The position numbers and the translations under genes are program-made. The notes under the pieces are model-generated. The model searched no databases and was not told the origin of the DNA. It saw only the letters and a list, made by a program, of their open reading frames with translations. Below, piece after piece: positions 50,354-59,461 of a stretch of DNA of 64,000 nt (positions within the stretch are counted from its first letter, which is position 1; each line of letters starts with the position of its first letter). Source of the stretch: CAYXZQ01 sp963717515 (GTDB lineage Archaea; Nanobdellota; Nanobdellia; Woesearchaeales; DSVV01); contig OY970338.1 in NCBI GenBank assembly GCA_963717515.1, forward strand, positions 124,001 to 188,000, in the 5' to 3' direction.

Positions 50354-51055
50354 CTATCTATTCATGTATTCATCCAATTTTTCGTACGAGACGTTCCTCT
50401 TCAGTACATTTCTCTTTCCTGTATACGGCGTCACATTGACTATGTTGAATGTCCTGCCGACCAATTTCTCCTTCATCTCTTTCGGGAAATTTTTCTTTAT
50501 GAATCTTTTTGTGTTGCCGAATGATTCGTTTTTAGTCCTGAATATGGTATCAAGCATCAGATCAGTCACGTCAAATGCAAATCCTATTGCGTATAGGGGG
50601 CTGAATATGATATCCATTACGTTTAGCTTATTTTTCCTCTCAGATTCCTGCATGATGACGTCAGAGATCTCATAGACTGTATAATTGAAGGTCTTGACCA
50701 TCATGAGTTCGTGCATCGAGTAAGGACTGGGATCATTCTCAAGCAGTTCAGCAAGGTCTTTGATATCACCCTGAACCTTATAAAAGTGACCCCGCTTCAA
50801 TTCATCTATTATTCCATCAGTTCTTTCCTGGTACTTGTCAAGGAAGTTGAGGTAGGACATAAGTTCTGACGCCTCTGATACAGCATCGGCGCCTTTCGGT
50901 TTCGGTATGAGTATGTTGGAGCAGGATATGGTTCCGGGAGGCACATAGACCCTGTCTTCAGAATAGTTTCTCACTTTTCTTGTAGGCGCACTGCTGCATG
51001 CTGTAACATAGGCGAATAAAAATGTTGACAGCATCAATTTTCCTGTTCTCTTCAT
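50354..51055 (-). CDS. Lipoprotein, paralogue 3 of the operon
   Basis: 233 residues, signal peptide with lipobox (FAYVTACSS). It shares the conserved core of the three lipoproteins: S-Y/C-S-N-I-L-x-P-K-P-x-G, then E-L-x-S-Y-L-x-F-x-D-K-Y-Q, DELKxGHF, DLAxLLExDPSPY, YTVYEISDV, a hydrophobic middle segment, and the end FNIVNVTPYTGKRNVLKR. The gene overlaps the preceding lipoprotein gene by 4 bp. Function unknown; anchored outside the membrane. Confidence 0.7.
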   Translation of the reverse strand: MKRTGKLMLSTFLFAYVTACSSAPTRKVRNYSEDRVYVPPGTISCSNILIPKPKGADAVSEASELMSYLNFLDKYQERTDGIIDELKRGHFYKVQGDIKDLAELLENDPSPYSMHELMMVKTFNYTVYEISDVIMQESERKNKLNVMDIIFSPLYAIGFAFDVTDLMLDTIFRTKNESFGNTKRFIKKNFPKEMKEKLVGRTFNIVNVTPYTGKRNVLKRNVSYEKLDEYMNR

Positions 51056-51780
51056 TTCGACCCCCTCAGGTAATTGACAAGCCTGTCGTATGGTATGTTC
51101 CTTTCGGCAATCTCCCTCTTCCCTGTATAAGGAGTAACGACGACTTTGTTGAAGGTCTTCTTCTTGAGCTCCTCGACTTTCTCGGTAGGAAAAATGCCAT
51201 CCACAATGCCGCTTGAGAAATAGAATTTCTTGTCGAATTTCTTGTCATTGCTCTTTCCACCAAGAAGCTTGATCGGAAGGAAGAACAGATCCATGGAAAA
51301 CAACACCGCACAGCTGATCGGATACATAATGATGTTAAGCGGATTTTTTAAGTCCAACCTCAGATGCCTTTCATTTTTCTCTTCCATGACATCCGTAATT
51401 TCAAAGACAGTATAGCTGAAGCCCTTAACCTTCTCAAGCTGGGCCCTGGCGTACGGGCTGTTGTCTTCCTCCAGGAGCGAGGCGAGGTCTCTAACGTCTG
51501 CCTGGACATCGCTGAAATGCCCCTGCTTGAGCTCGTCGACAATATTCTCAGAGCGGGCTTGGTACCTGTCCATGAATTCCAGGTATGATATCAGGTCTCT
51601 TGCTCCGGACGCAGTGCTACCCTGCGGCTTAGGGGGTAGGATGTTCGAATACGAGATCGACGACGGGTTGTAGATCGCCCTGTCCTCTGAATACTTCCTG
51701 ATGTTCTTCGTCGGCCCGCCGCAGCCGAGCAGATAGGCCAGAAGGACCGTTGCTGCAGCAAGCTGTCCCGGCCGTTTCAT
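51052..51780 (-). CDS. Lipoprotein, paralogue 2 of the operon
   Basis: 242 residues, lipobox LAYLLGCGG. Same core as its neighbours (ISYSNILPPKPQG; DLISYLEFMDRYQ; DELKQGHFSDVQ; DLASLLEEDNSPYA; YTVFEITDV), hydrophobic middle (LNIIMYPISCAVLFSMDLFFLPI) and the end FNKVVVTPYTGKREIAER. Overlaps both neighbours by 4 bp (ATGA), so translation is coupled. The hydrophobic middle may re-enter or pack on the membrane. Confidence 0.7.
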   Translation of the reverse strand: MKRPGQLAAATVLLAYLLGCGGPTKNIRKYSEDRAIYNPSSISYSNILPPKPQGSTASGARDLISYLEFMDRYQARSENIVDELKQGHFSDVQADVRDLASLLEEDNSPYARAQLEKVKGFSYTVFEITDVMEEKNERHLRLDLKNPLNIIMYPISCAVLFSMDLFFLPIKLLGGKSNDKKFDKKFYFSSGIVDGIFPTEKVEELKKKTFNKVVVTPYTGKREIAERNIPYDRLVNYLRGSK

Positions 51781-52484
51781 TGCGAGCCTCCAAGGAATCC
51801 TTTTATCTGGTCGTAATTTATGCCTCTCTTCAGCACTACTCTCCTTCCTGAATAGGGATAGACCTTCACGACGTCAAATGTCCTGCCCATCAGCTTTTCC
51901 TCGGTATCTTCAGAGACAAGCCTCTTGAAATTCCCCCTGGTCTCCTCGAAAGTCATCGAATGGGGGTCCAGGGTGAACAGACCCGAGGCGAATGACAATA
52001 TGTCCATTCCGAGATCAAATACAGCGAAAGGAAGGACTGCTGGTGCATCCCATCCGATGCCCAGGGACTTCTTTGTCTCCTGGTCCACGACGTCTGACAC
52101 CTCCAGCAAGGTGTAATTGTAATTCTTTACAAGCTCCAGCTCCTGCTTTGCGTAAGGGCTTGGATCATGTTCCAGGCATCTTGCAAGGTCTCTTGTATGG
52201 ATCTCAACGTCGCAGAAATCGCCCTTCATGGTAAGCTCCATGACCTTGTCTGTCATGGTCTGGTACTTGTCTATGAAATTGAGGTAAGATATGAGCTCTT
52301 CCGCGTCCGAACTGACGCCTTCGCGACCAGGCTTCGGTATGGCGAGCCCTGAATAGGATATGGCTTTCGGACATATTTGGATGTAATCCATCCTATGCTT
52401 CTTGACAGTCCTGTTGGTTGCACTGCAGCCTGAAAGATAAGCAAACATCATCATGGTTGTGACTGTCTTCTCAAGCATATTCAT
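51777..52484 (-). CDS. Lipoprotein, paralogue 1 of the operon
   Basis: 235 residues, lipobox FAYLSGCSA. Core ISYSGLAIPKPG, ELISYLNFIDKYQ, DLARCLEHDPSPYAKQELELVK, YTLLEVSDV, then a hydrophobic stretch (AVLPFAVFDLGMDILSFASGLF) and the end FDVVKVYPYSGRRVVLKR. Most divergent of the three at the start and has extra cysteines. Ten bases after the upstream membrane protein gene, whose stop region contains the ribosome binding site GGAAGG. Confidence 0.7.
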   Translation of the reverse strand: MNMLEKTVTTMMMFAYLSGCSATNRTVKKHRMDYIQICPKAISYSGLAIPKPGREGVSSDAEELISYLNFIDKYQTMTDKVMELTMKGDFCDVEIHTRDLARCLEHDPSPYAKQELELVKNYNYTLLEVSDVVDQETKKSLGIGWDAPAVLPFAVFDLGMDILSFASGLFTLDPHSMTFEETRGNFKRLVSEDTEEKLMGRTFDVVKVYPYSGRRVVLKRGINYDQIKGFLGGSQ

Positions 52485-52494
52485 CCTTCCTGCC

Positions 52495-53808
52495 TCACCT
52501 GGCCAGATACCTCTTCAGCAGCCGGTCCGTATTGTACGTGTCCTGTATCTTCTTGAGCTCTTCCCTGTATTGCTGTCTTGCATCCATGTCAAGCTCATGG
52601 TCCCGCACATGCGCGCTTATTTCCTGGCGTATCTGCTCGACTTTACTCCTGAGCCTCTGGTCGGCGCTTTTGGCCCTCACGGAAAGCATTTTCCTGTAAC
52701 CTGCCTTCTTGCTCCTCAAGAGGCCCTGAAGCTCTTTGTCCTGGCCTGTCTCGGCATTGTATCCGTTGATCCGGTCAGAAATCGAATTGAAATTGTCGAC
52801 TTTGCCCACTACTTCGTCATCACCATAGGAGCCGGAGGAGCTCTCGATGTCCTTCATCAAGTCGTATGCCTCCATGACTTCCTCGTTTGGGAAGGTTATC
52901 GGGTTCCTTCTGGCAGCCTTGGCAGGCTCTTCTGCCTTTACTTGTGGATTGGCATCGATGTAGCTTATCCTGTGAAGCCAGTTGAGCGCTGCATTCACCG
53001 TCCTCTGCAGCACTTTGACTTCATCCGACTTTATCCCTTTGACTGAATAATCTTCAGAAAGCGACATAACCCTCTGGTATATGCTTTTCAGGCTGCCTTC
53101 ATCTGATGCTTGCAGCGGCCTGCTGTTCAACCTGTCATATTCATTGTCCAGCGCCAGGTATCTCCCATGCAGTATCTTTTTCTCCACAGCCTTCACTGCT
53201 TTCCTTGCCTTTGATAGAAGGCTGTCAACCTCGCCAGGGTCAAGCCCCTTGTTGCTGTACTTGTGGCTGATACCCTCAAGGGAACCCACAAGGGATTCAA
53301 GCGCAACCTTGCTGTCGGTGGGAAATCCGTATTTTTCGTAATTCTCGAATTTTTCTTCATCGCGGCCGAACTCTTGGTTCAGCTCGTATATCTCGCTGGC
53401 TTGTGCAATCCTCTTTACAAGACCTTTCATCCTGTCTTCCATGCCCCATCTCCCGAATTCTTTCCTTCTCATGAGCAGCTGGCTTTCAAGGTTCTCCATC
53501 TCAGCAAACTCATGGGCATCCACCTGGTTGTCTGAGAGTATGCTGTCCATCTTTTTTCCGCCTTCATCAAGGGTCTTTTCTGCCCGGGCAATCATCGCAT
53601 GCCTCTTCTTCTGATACACCTGGTAGGAATTGTAGCCGAACCTTCCTCCGAAAAACAGCAGCCCGGCTGCCAATAAGCCGGCTCCGACCTTAAGGCTGTT
53701 CTTCCTGAACTTCCTCGCCTTCTCTTTTTGGACACGCTCCTCAGCCATGCTGGGATGATACCTATTCCCATGCTCTAGCATCTGCTCCTCAAGGCTCTTG
53801 TGGTTCAT
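52495..53808 (-). CDS. Single-pass membrane coiled-coil protein B
   Basis: 437 residues. The cytoplasmic N-tail MNHKSLEEQMLEHGNRYHP is shared in pattern with the neighbour at 53890-55140. A TM helix follows (about 39-56, VGAGLLAAGLLFFGGRFGY), then a long extracytoplasmic coiled coil. After the TM both proteins share LD-x-I-L-x-D-x-x-V-D-x-x-E-F, which looks like part of an EF-hand loop. The tail could be a substrate of the operon kinase; that is inference. An 81-bp gap precedes it, the largest in the operon, with an AT-rich stretch that may be a secondary promoter. Confidence 0.65.
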   Translation of the reverse strand: MNHKSLEEQMLEHGNRYHPSMAEERVQKEKARKFRKNSLKVGAGLLAAGLLFFGGRFGYNSYQVYQKKRHAMIARAEKTLDEGGKKMDSILSDNQVDAHEFAEMENLESQLLMRRKEFGRWGMEDRMKGLVKRIAQASEIYELNQEFGRDEEKFENYEKYGFPTDSKVALESLVGSLEGISHKYSNKGLDPGEVDSLLSKARKAVKAVEKKILHGRYLALDNEYDRLNSRPLQASDEGSLKSIYQRVMSLSEDYSVKGIKSDEVKVLQRTVNAALNWLHRISYIDANPQVKAEEPAKAARRNPITFPNEEVMEAYDLMKDIESSSGSYGDDEVVGKVDNFNSISDRINGYNAETGQDKELQGLLRSKKAGYRKMLSVRAKSADQRLRSKVEQIRQEISAHVRDHELDMDARQQYREELKKIQDTYNTDRLLKRYLAR

Positions 53809-53889
53809 CTTCCATCATTCCATTATTTTTAGCATCCGATATTTCGCGTTTTTGCAGATTAGCTCATGTTCATACCAGAATCGTATCTA

Positions 53890-55140
53890 TTACGGCACGG
53901 GCACGCTGCTGACAATTTCCCGTTTTTCCCTGTAAGGGTACACCCTGTATTCCTTGGTATAAAACTTCTTGACTACCGCTTGATGGATGTCAGGAATCCA
54001 TTCCCTTTTTGTATAGCCCTTCTTAACCATGACCCTTCCGTCGATAACCCTGCTCATGCCATCATATAGCTGTTTCCTCTCCTTGTAAGGGAGAAATTGC
54101 CCTATGATCGCCCCTAAAAACTTCGGCGGGAGCTTGATCAGAGTCTCCCCTGTGCTTTGGACAGGTTGGCTGTATTTGGGAGGCACATAGGTTGTCTCCC
54201 AATGCCCCCTGTCCACGTCTTTTGTCTCATACACAGGTCCAATCGATACCTTCTCCAGGTAACTGTAGTCCCATAACATTTTTTGGAACTTGTCTCTTGA
54301 TCTGAATGAATCGTTCAATATCTCGTTGCCTATCTCCTTAATCCTTTTCTGGAGAGCAGCATAATCTTTATTGTCCCTCAATGTGTCCAGAGCCGCTATC
54401 TCATCGCTGTAGTATTCTGTCTTTTGCTCGTCGATTCTTTGGTTAGCCTGGCTGGAATTTCCTGATGTATCTGGCTGCCTGACTTCTTGGCTGCTTGATT
54501 GAACATTGATGACATCATCATCATCTGTATAGCCTGCGGCAATTCCCTGGCTTGCATCAGGAGACATGGATGAACCTGATTTTTGCTCTTGCATTTTTCG
54601 GGCCTTTGTCTCCTGTTTTTGGAATTGCCCGGCTTTCATCTTCTGGAGCTCTTCATCGATATCTCCAATGGCTTCTGCTATCTTATCGAGGGTCTTTACA
54701 GAATGATAGAGTCTCCTTGCCAGGCGTATCCTGCCAAGCAGGGTCTCGTATGGATCCTTGAGCACCTCCTTGCTGAACTCCCTGCTCTTGGCGGAAAATG
54801 ATTCATAGAGCTGGTTTATGTCCCCGAACTCCTTTTCATCTACATCGCCGTCGATGAGGATATTGTCAAGCTCTGAATTGCCCGCCCTGATCTGATCCAA
54901 GGCCTTGATGCTTTCTGCCTTCTTCACAGCAGCTCTTCTCAGTTCATAATTGTGCACCCACCTGACGGAATATGAAGCACCCACACAAATGGCAAGACCC
55001 CAGAAAATGTATTTGCTTGCCCTGAGTATCCGACTTCTTATTACTTCCACCTGTCTGCGTCTCTGACTTATCTCATCTTCACTGATTGGATAACTTCTAC
55101 CCAGTTCCCTCATGCTCTCCTCAAGGCTTTTCATATTCAT
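53890..55140 (-). CDS. Single-pass membrane coiled-coil protein A
   Basis: 416 residues. N-tail MNMKSLEESMRELGRSYPIS, TM at about 42-60 (YIFWGLAICVGASYSV), coiled coil, a Gln/Ser-rich linker (about 180-235), more helix, and a C-terminal beta-like region ending YRVYPYREKREIVSSVPVP. That end resembles the V-x-P-Y-x-G-R/K-R end of the three lipoproteins, suggesting a common docking motif. Overlaps the kinase gene by 4 bp (ATGA). Paralogue of the next gene in its first 110 residues. Confidence 0.65.
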   Translation of the reverse strand: MNMKSLEESMRELGRSYPISEDEISQRRRQVEVIRSRILRASKYIFWGLAICVGASYSVRWVHNYELRRAAVKKAESIKALDQIRAGNSELDNILIDGDVDEKEFGDINQLYESFSAKSREFSKEVLKDPYETLLGRIRLARRLYHSVKTLDKIAEAIGDIDEELQKMKAGQFQKQETKARKMQEQKSGSSMSPDASQGIAAGYTDDDDVINVQSSSQEVRQPDTSGNSSQANQRIDEQKTEYYSDEIAALDTLRDNKDYAALQKRIKEIGNEILNDSFRSRDKFQKMLWDYSYLEKVSIGPVYETKDVDRGHWETTYVPPKYSQPVQSTGETLIKLPPKFLGAIIGQFLPYKERKQLYDGMSRVIDGRVMVKKGYTKREWIPDIHQAVVKKFYTKEYRVYPYREKREIVSSVPVP

Positions 55141-56501
55141 TTTTCCTTAAACAGCGGCGGGTTCTTGTTCTGGAAATAAGTGAGGATGTTGTCTGTCGAG
55201 TTCTTCTTGATGTTCTCGATCAGGGAATGATATCTCAGGAACATATGCCTGTAACGGTCTTTCCATTGCTGCTTGTTGAAGGATTTCCTGAAGAGGTTGC
55301 CGTCATTGTCGTATTCGACGTTCTTTTCAAGGAAACCCTTAATCTCGGCATACACCTTGTTGAGGACCGGGACGAGCCTCTTCTGCATTGCAAGGTATTT
55401 GTTGTTTATGTCAATGTCAGAGTTGAGATACCTGTGGTTCTTGAATTCCTCGAGCCTTTTGTTGTTATGGAGCAGAAGCTCAAGCGGGGCAGCCTCAGGG
55501 ATACCCTGGGCATCCTTCGGAATCTCCTTGTTCTCATAGATCTTCAGGGAATTGTCCATCTTCTGTACGGCAATCACGTATTCCTTCTTGAGCCTGTCGA
55601 ACATAAGCTGCTCCTCGGTCATCTTAGGGCCGTATGTTTCCTGCGCCTGCTTACCGGGGTTTTTCTGGATGGCCTCGATCCTTTTTTTGGCTTCAAGTAG
55701 GGCCCTTGAGAATTCCTCCGCAGACGAGAAGGCCCTAGATGGAATCGGTTCTAAAGACTTCTCGATCACAGGGTAGAGGATGTCACAAATGTCTTCTCCA
55801 AGCCTGACAAGATGCGGTCTCTTATCGACAATGTTGGTTGCAAGCTCGCCGGTCAGCATCTCAAAAAGGACAGAGCCGGCGCAATAATTGTCTGACTCCG
55901 GCCGGAGCTGTGTTACGTCATATATCTTCGGGTTCATATAATCAATAGGCCCCAGGTCTGTTATGTCCTTAGGAACTCTTGCGTAATGCATTCTTTTCTT
56001 CTTCTGGTTCACTTCCTGATATTTCCTGAGGGTCCTAACGAGGCCGTAATCGCCTAATTTTACATTCATGTCCCTGTCGAAAAAGATGTTGCCAGGGTTG
56101 ATGTCACAATGCAGGATCTTCCTCTTGTGCAGTTCCTGGACCCCTCTCAGTATCTGGATGTTTATGTCGAGAATCCTTGAGATATCCTTGATGTCATGGT
56201 CCCTCAGTACACCGTTTTCCATGTAAGGGGAGATTATGTAACCGAACCCGTCGTTTATGTCCTGGCCGAAATCATTTATCTCCAGCAGATTGGCATGGGG
56301 AGGCATGTTCTTTATGTAATTGTAAAGTTTCCTCCTTCCCAGGAACTGGTTGAGGTAATGCTTCTCGGTGATTATCTTTACAGCCCAGGCCTGCCCGTCC
56401 TCACCTTTTGCCAGATATATCTGTCCTGTGGTGCAGTTGCACAGCTTCTTTCCAAGCCTGTTCCCGTTAATTTCCCTGTTGACCAAACTGACTAAGCCCA
56501 T
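55137..56501 (-). CDS. Eukaryote-like Ser/Thr protein kinase
   Basis: 454 residues, soluble. Kinase domain at about 10-270: a degenerate Gly loop (NCTTGQIYLAK), AVKII with the ATP-binding Lys, HCDINPGNIFFD (the HRDxxxxN catalytic loop with Asp and Asn intact, Arg replaced by Cys), LGDYG (DFG Asp intact), and PESDNYCAGSVLFEMLTG. The lack of the HRD Arg suggests no need for activation-loop phosphorylation. A helical C-terminal extension of about 190 residues may bind partners. ATG 56501 has GGGGGAT upstream; a TTG at 56522 overlaps the PP2C stop. It sits next to a PP2C phosphatase, the usual opposing pair. Confidence 0.88.
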   Translation of the reverse strand: MGLVSLVNREINGNRLGKKLCNCTTGQIYLAKGEDGQAWAVKIITEKHYLNQFLGRRKLYNYIKNMPPHANLLEINDFGQDINDGFGYIISPYMENGVLRDHDIKDISRILDINIQILRGVQELHKRKILHCDINPGNIFFDRDMNVKLGDYGLVRTLRKYQEVNQKKKRMHYARVPKDITDLGPIDYMNPKIYDVTQLRPESDNYCAGSVLFEMLTGELATNIVDKRPHLVRLGEDICDILYPVIEKSLEPIPSRAFSSAEEFSRALLEAKKRIEAIQKNPGKQAQETYGPKMTEEQLMFDRLKKEYVIAVQKMDNSLKIYENKEIPKDAQGIPEAAPLELLLHNNKRLEEFKNHRYLNSDIDINNKYLAMQKRLVPVLNKVYAEIKGFLEKNVEYDNDGNLFRKSFNKQQWKDRYRHMFLRYHSLIENIKKNSTDNILTYFQNKNPPLFKEK

Positions 56502-56518
56502 ATTATCCCCCAAGCCTG

Positions 56519-59461
56519 TCAAAGGCTCAAATGATATTTATTTATGATATTTTCATTAAGCCTGAATTTTTCTCCTTTCAGATCTGATCTCTTCCATCTG
56601 TCCGGACCAATCCCGTCCTTATCCATATCATTGAACTTGAGGTTGTTGAATTTCGAAACATCCCTGATGAATCCCTTGATGTCTTTTTTGCCCTTTGCCC
56701 CGAAGTATCGGGCAAGACCCCATAACCCTTTGCTGTGCGAGACATCTGCTATCTCGCCCTCAACATTGTAGGTGAAGATCCCCCTTTCTGTGTCTATCGC
56801 CGATGGAGAAGCTTTCGTTATCCTCGAATATGCCTCAAGCTGGCCCATGAGCGCCCTGTTCTGCTCCCTTGCCTTGTCTATCATGCCCTGGTACCTGCTA
56901 ATCTCCTTGTTCTGCTGCTCGAATTTCTGTGCATATGATGACTTCAGGCTCTTGACCTCATTACTATTCTTATAAGACGCTATCTTGTACCCTGAAAAGA
57001 GGGCGAGCCCTGCTATCAGCGCAGCAGGAAGAATCTTCTTTTTCAGAGCCCTCAGGAACCTTCTGGATCGTGATTCAGGAGCTTGAGGTTTCCCGTATTT
57101 GTCCTGATACCCAGTTATCTGTTTTTCCAGGTCCTTTATCCTGTCTACTTTTTCTGCATCTGATTCAGCGACAGCCTTTTCCAGGTCTTTTTTGTATTCA
57201 TCAGAGGCCTTGTAATCGCTTACAGCCTCCTCCTGAACTGCTTTTTCTGTCCTGTCCTTCTCATCCTTGTATCTCTTTTCTGAAGATTCGAGTCTCTTTT
57301 CAAGCTCTTCGTTCTTTGCGCTGAGGCTGGACACCTGAACCTTGTACTGCTCATTCTCTTCTCTCTTCTCTTCCAGGTCCTTCTTCGCCTTCCTGACCTC
57401 TGAATTGTTCCTGCGGATGAATCCCAGGACCTTTCCCTTCACCCTGGCCCTGTAATCATCCAGCGCCTTCTTCTTCTCGTTCTTCATTTCCGCTGAATGT
57501 GATACCCTCATTTTGGCCAGCTCTTTCTCGAGCTCCTGCACCCTGGGTTCGTATTCCTGACTCAATGATGCCAGCTGCTCCTCAAGCCCGGCCTTCTCTT
57601 CTGTCAGTAAAGTGATATTCGCCTGATAATTCCCAGCTTCTTCTGTTTTCGATGCAAGCTCTTTTTTGAGGCATTCCATCTCTGATTCATATGCCCTAAT
57701 TCTCGCGTCCAGATCTGAGACCTCCTCTTTTATCGGCACTTTCCTTGCATTCCCCCTGATGATCTCCTTCAGGACAGGGATCTTGCCTGAATAATTTCTC
57801 TTGAAATACCTGTTCTTATCAATCGCTTCTATTATCTTTTCCTTCTCAATCTCATCGATTGAGACAGACTTGGAGCTGTAGAGTTCGCTCAGCATCTCAA
57901 TCCTCCTGTCCCATCTCCTCACCAGCTTCCCTTCATGCCTGTATCTTCCAGACAGGACCTCGGCTGTCTTCCTCGCTGTATCAGAAGAAAGCCCGCTTTC
58001 CAGCTCCTTCATTATGCCTGTGTAAGACCCTTTGATTATCTTTGCCTCGACAGTCTCCAATTGCCTCAATCTCTCTATCTCTGACTGCTGTTCAGCGTAT
58101 TTGACTTTCAATTGCCTATGGTCGTTCTCAAGCTCTGCCAATTTACGCATCTGCTTCTTGTAGTTATTCAGTAAGGGCCTCGTCAACCTAATCAATTCAC
58201 CATGTTTTTTATCGATGCTCAGTTTCTGGCGATAGTACCTGTCTTTCAGGTCATTGAGCTTTTCATTGGTCTTTACCTGAAATTCTATCCTTTTCTCTTT
58301 CTCTTCCATCTCTTCCTTCATTTCTTGATAATCAGGGTGATTGGATATATCGACAATCCCTGTCCCTGGCTCAATCGCGTCACTGAATCCTGGTGCCGGC
58401 ATTTCCCCTGAATTGTCCCGGCCCTGTTCAAAGACTAGCAAAGTCAGGTCATCCATCCTTCGCAACCTGTTGTTTAGGTGCTGCAGGAACAATCCTTTCA
58501 CATAGTCATCTTTCATAATCTGGCCATTCAGGATCATCTTGAACTGCTGGTCGTCCGTAGGCATCTTCGTATTCCGGAACAACTGATTTATCTTGTCATC
58601 TATGATATAAGTACTCAGGAAATCAGTGATCGCTTTCCTCAGCAATCCTTTATCAAAGCTTCCGGGGCTGATGTTCTCGTAGATGAAATCCTGCCTGTCG
58701 ATAAATGCCTGGACCATGGCTTTCGGGTCTTCGGCATTGGCTACGAGGCTTTTGACGGTTCCGTCCATGTCATCCAGCCTCATTGCGCTTAGCATCTCAG
58801 AATCGCCGACATAGTCGAGCAGCCCGTCTGTGGCAAGGAGGAATCTCTTGTAGTCCTTGAGAGCCACATGGCCTGTCTGGATGTTTCCAGCATCAAAATT
58901 CCTTTCTCCGATGTAATGGCTGGGCATGTAATGCTTGTGGAGGTAAAGTAACCTCTTTTCCATATCATCGAACCTTATGCCTTCCTCTTCTTTATCAGCC
59001 AACACCCTTGTGGTAGGCTCTTCCTGCCTTGTCGTCAGCTCAACAGCTGTATCATCGACTCTCTGGCCCACAAGGGCGCTGTCACCGATGTGTGCATAAT
59101 GAAGCCTGTCGCCGACACTCACAGCGACGTCAAGGGTGGTGCCCATGTCGTCGTGCCAGAGCTTTCTTGTGCCCTGCAGATGCAGGAGCCTTTCCTGGGC
59201 CTTCTGCATCGAATCTATCAGCATGAACTCGATCTCCTCGTCTCTCAGGCCCTCATGCAGCCTGGTCTCGAGATTCTTGTACACGGTCTCAACAGCGTAA
59301 TGGCTTGAGACCCTGCCGTTGAAGCCGCTCAGCCCGTCCGCGATTATGAATATCCCCTTTTCCAGGTCATAAATGTTCGAGTCCTGGCTGCCTTCCATGT
59401 TGTCCTCCTTTTTTCTGCCCGGGACAGCGAGCTTCCTGAGTTTCCATGAAATCCTGCTCAT
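56519..59461 (-). CDS. PP2C-type phosphatase with coiled coil, TM anchor and LysM-like end
   Basis: 980 residues. N-terminal PP2C domain (about 10-360) with KKEDN, FIIADGLSGFNG, DMGTTLDVAVS...YAHIGDSALVG, LLATDGLLDY and a final RMDDLTLLVF; the metal-binding Asp residues are present. A long coiled coil (about 390-790) follows, then a TM helix near 810-827 (ILPAALIAGLALFSGYKI), a short outer coiled coil and a final domain (about 910-970; KGLWGLARYFG...FNNLKFND...IGPDRWKR) resembling LysM. The protein would join a cytoplasmic phosphatase to an outer, possibly glycan-binding, domain. It overlaps the upstream gene by 4 bp. Confidence 0.85.
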   Translation of the reverse strand: MSRISWKLRKLAVPGRKKEDNMEGSQDSNIYDLEKGIFIIADGLSGFNGRVSSHYAVETVYKNLETRLHEGLRDEEIEFMLIDSMQKAQERLLHLQGTRKLWHDDMGTTLDVAVSVGDRLHYAHIGDSALVGQRVDDTAVELTTRQEEPTTRVLADKEEEGIRFDDMEKRLLYLHKHYMPSHYIGERNFDAGNIQTGHVALKDYKRFLLATDGLLDYVGDSEMLSAMRLDDMDGTVKSLVANAEDPKAMVQAFIDRQDFIYENISPGSFDKGLLRKAITDFLSTYIIDDKINQLFRNTKMPTDDQQFKMILNGQIMKDDYVKGLFLQHLNNRLRRMDDLTLLVFEQGRDNSGEMPAPGFSDAIEPGTGIVDISNHPDYQEMKEEMEEKEKRIEFQVKTNEKLNDLKDRYYRQKLSIDKKHGELIRLTRPLLNNYKKQMRKLAELENDHRQLKVKYAEQQSEIERLRQLETVEAKIIKGSYTGIMKELESGLSSDTARKTAEVLSGRYRHEGKLVRRWDRRIEMLSELYSSKSVSIDEIEKEKIIEAIDKNRYFKRNYSGKIPVLKEIIRGNARKVPIKEEVSDLDARIRAYESEMECLKKELASKTEEAGNYQANITLLTEEKAGLEEQLASLSQEYEPRVQELEKELAKMRVSHSAEMKNEKKKALDDYRARVKGKVLGFIRRNNSEVRKAKKDLEEKREENEQYKVQVSSLSAKNEELEKRLESSEKRYKDEKDRTEKAVQEEAVSDYKASDEYKKDLEKAVAESDAEKVDRIKDLEKQITGYQDKYGKPQAPESRSRRFLRALKKKILPAALIAGLALFSGYKIASYKNSNEVKSLKSSYAQKFEQQNKEISRYQGMIDKAREQNRALMGQLEAYSRITKASPSAIDTERGIFTYNVEGEIADVSHSKGLWGLARYFGAKGKKDIKGFIRDVSKFNNLKFNDMDKDGIGPDRWKRSDLKGEKFRLNENIINKYHLSL

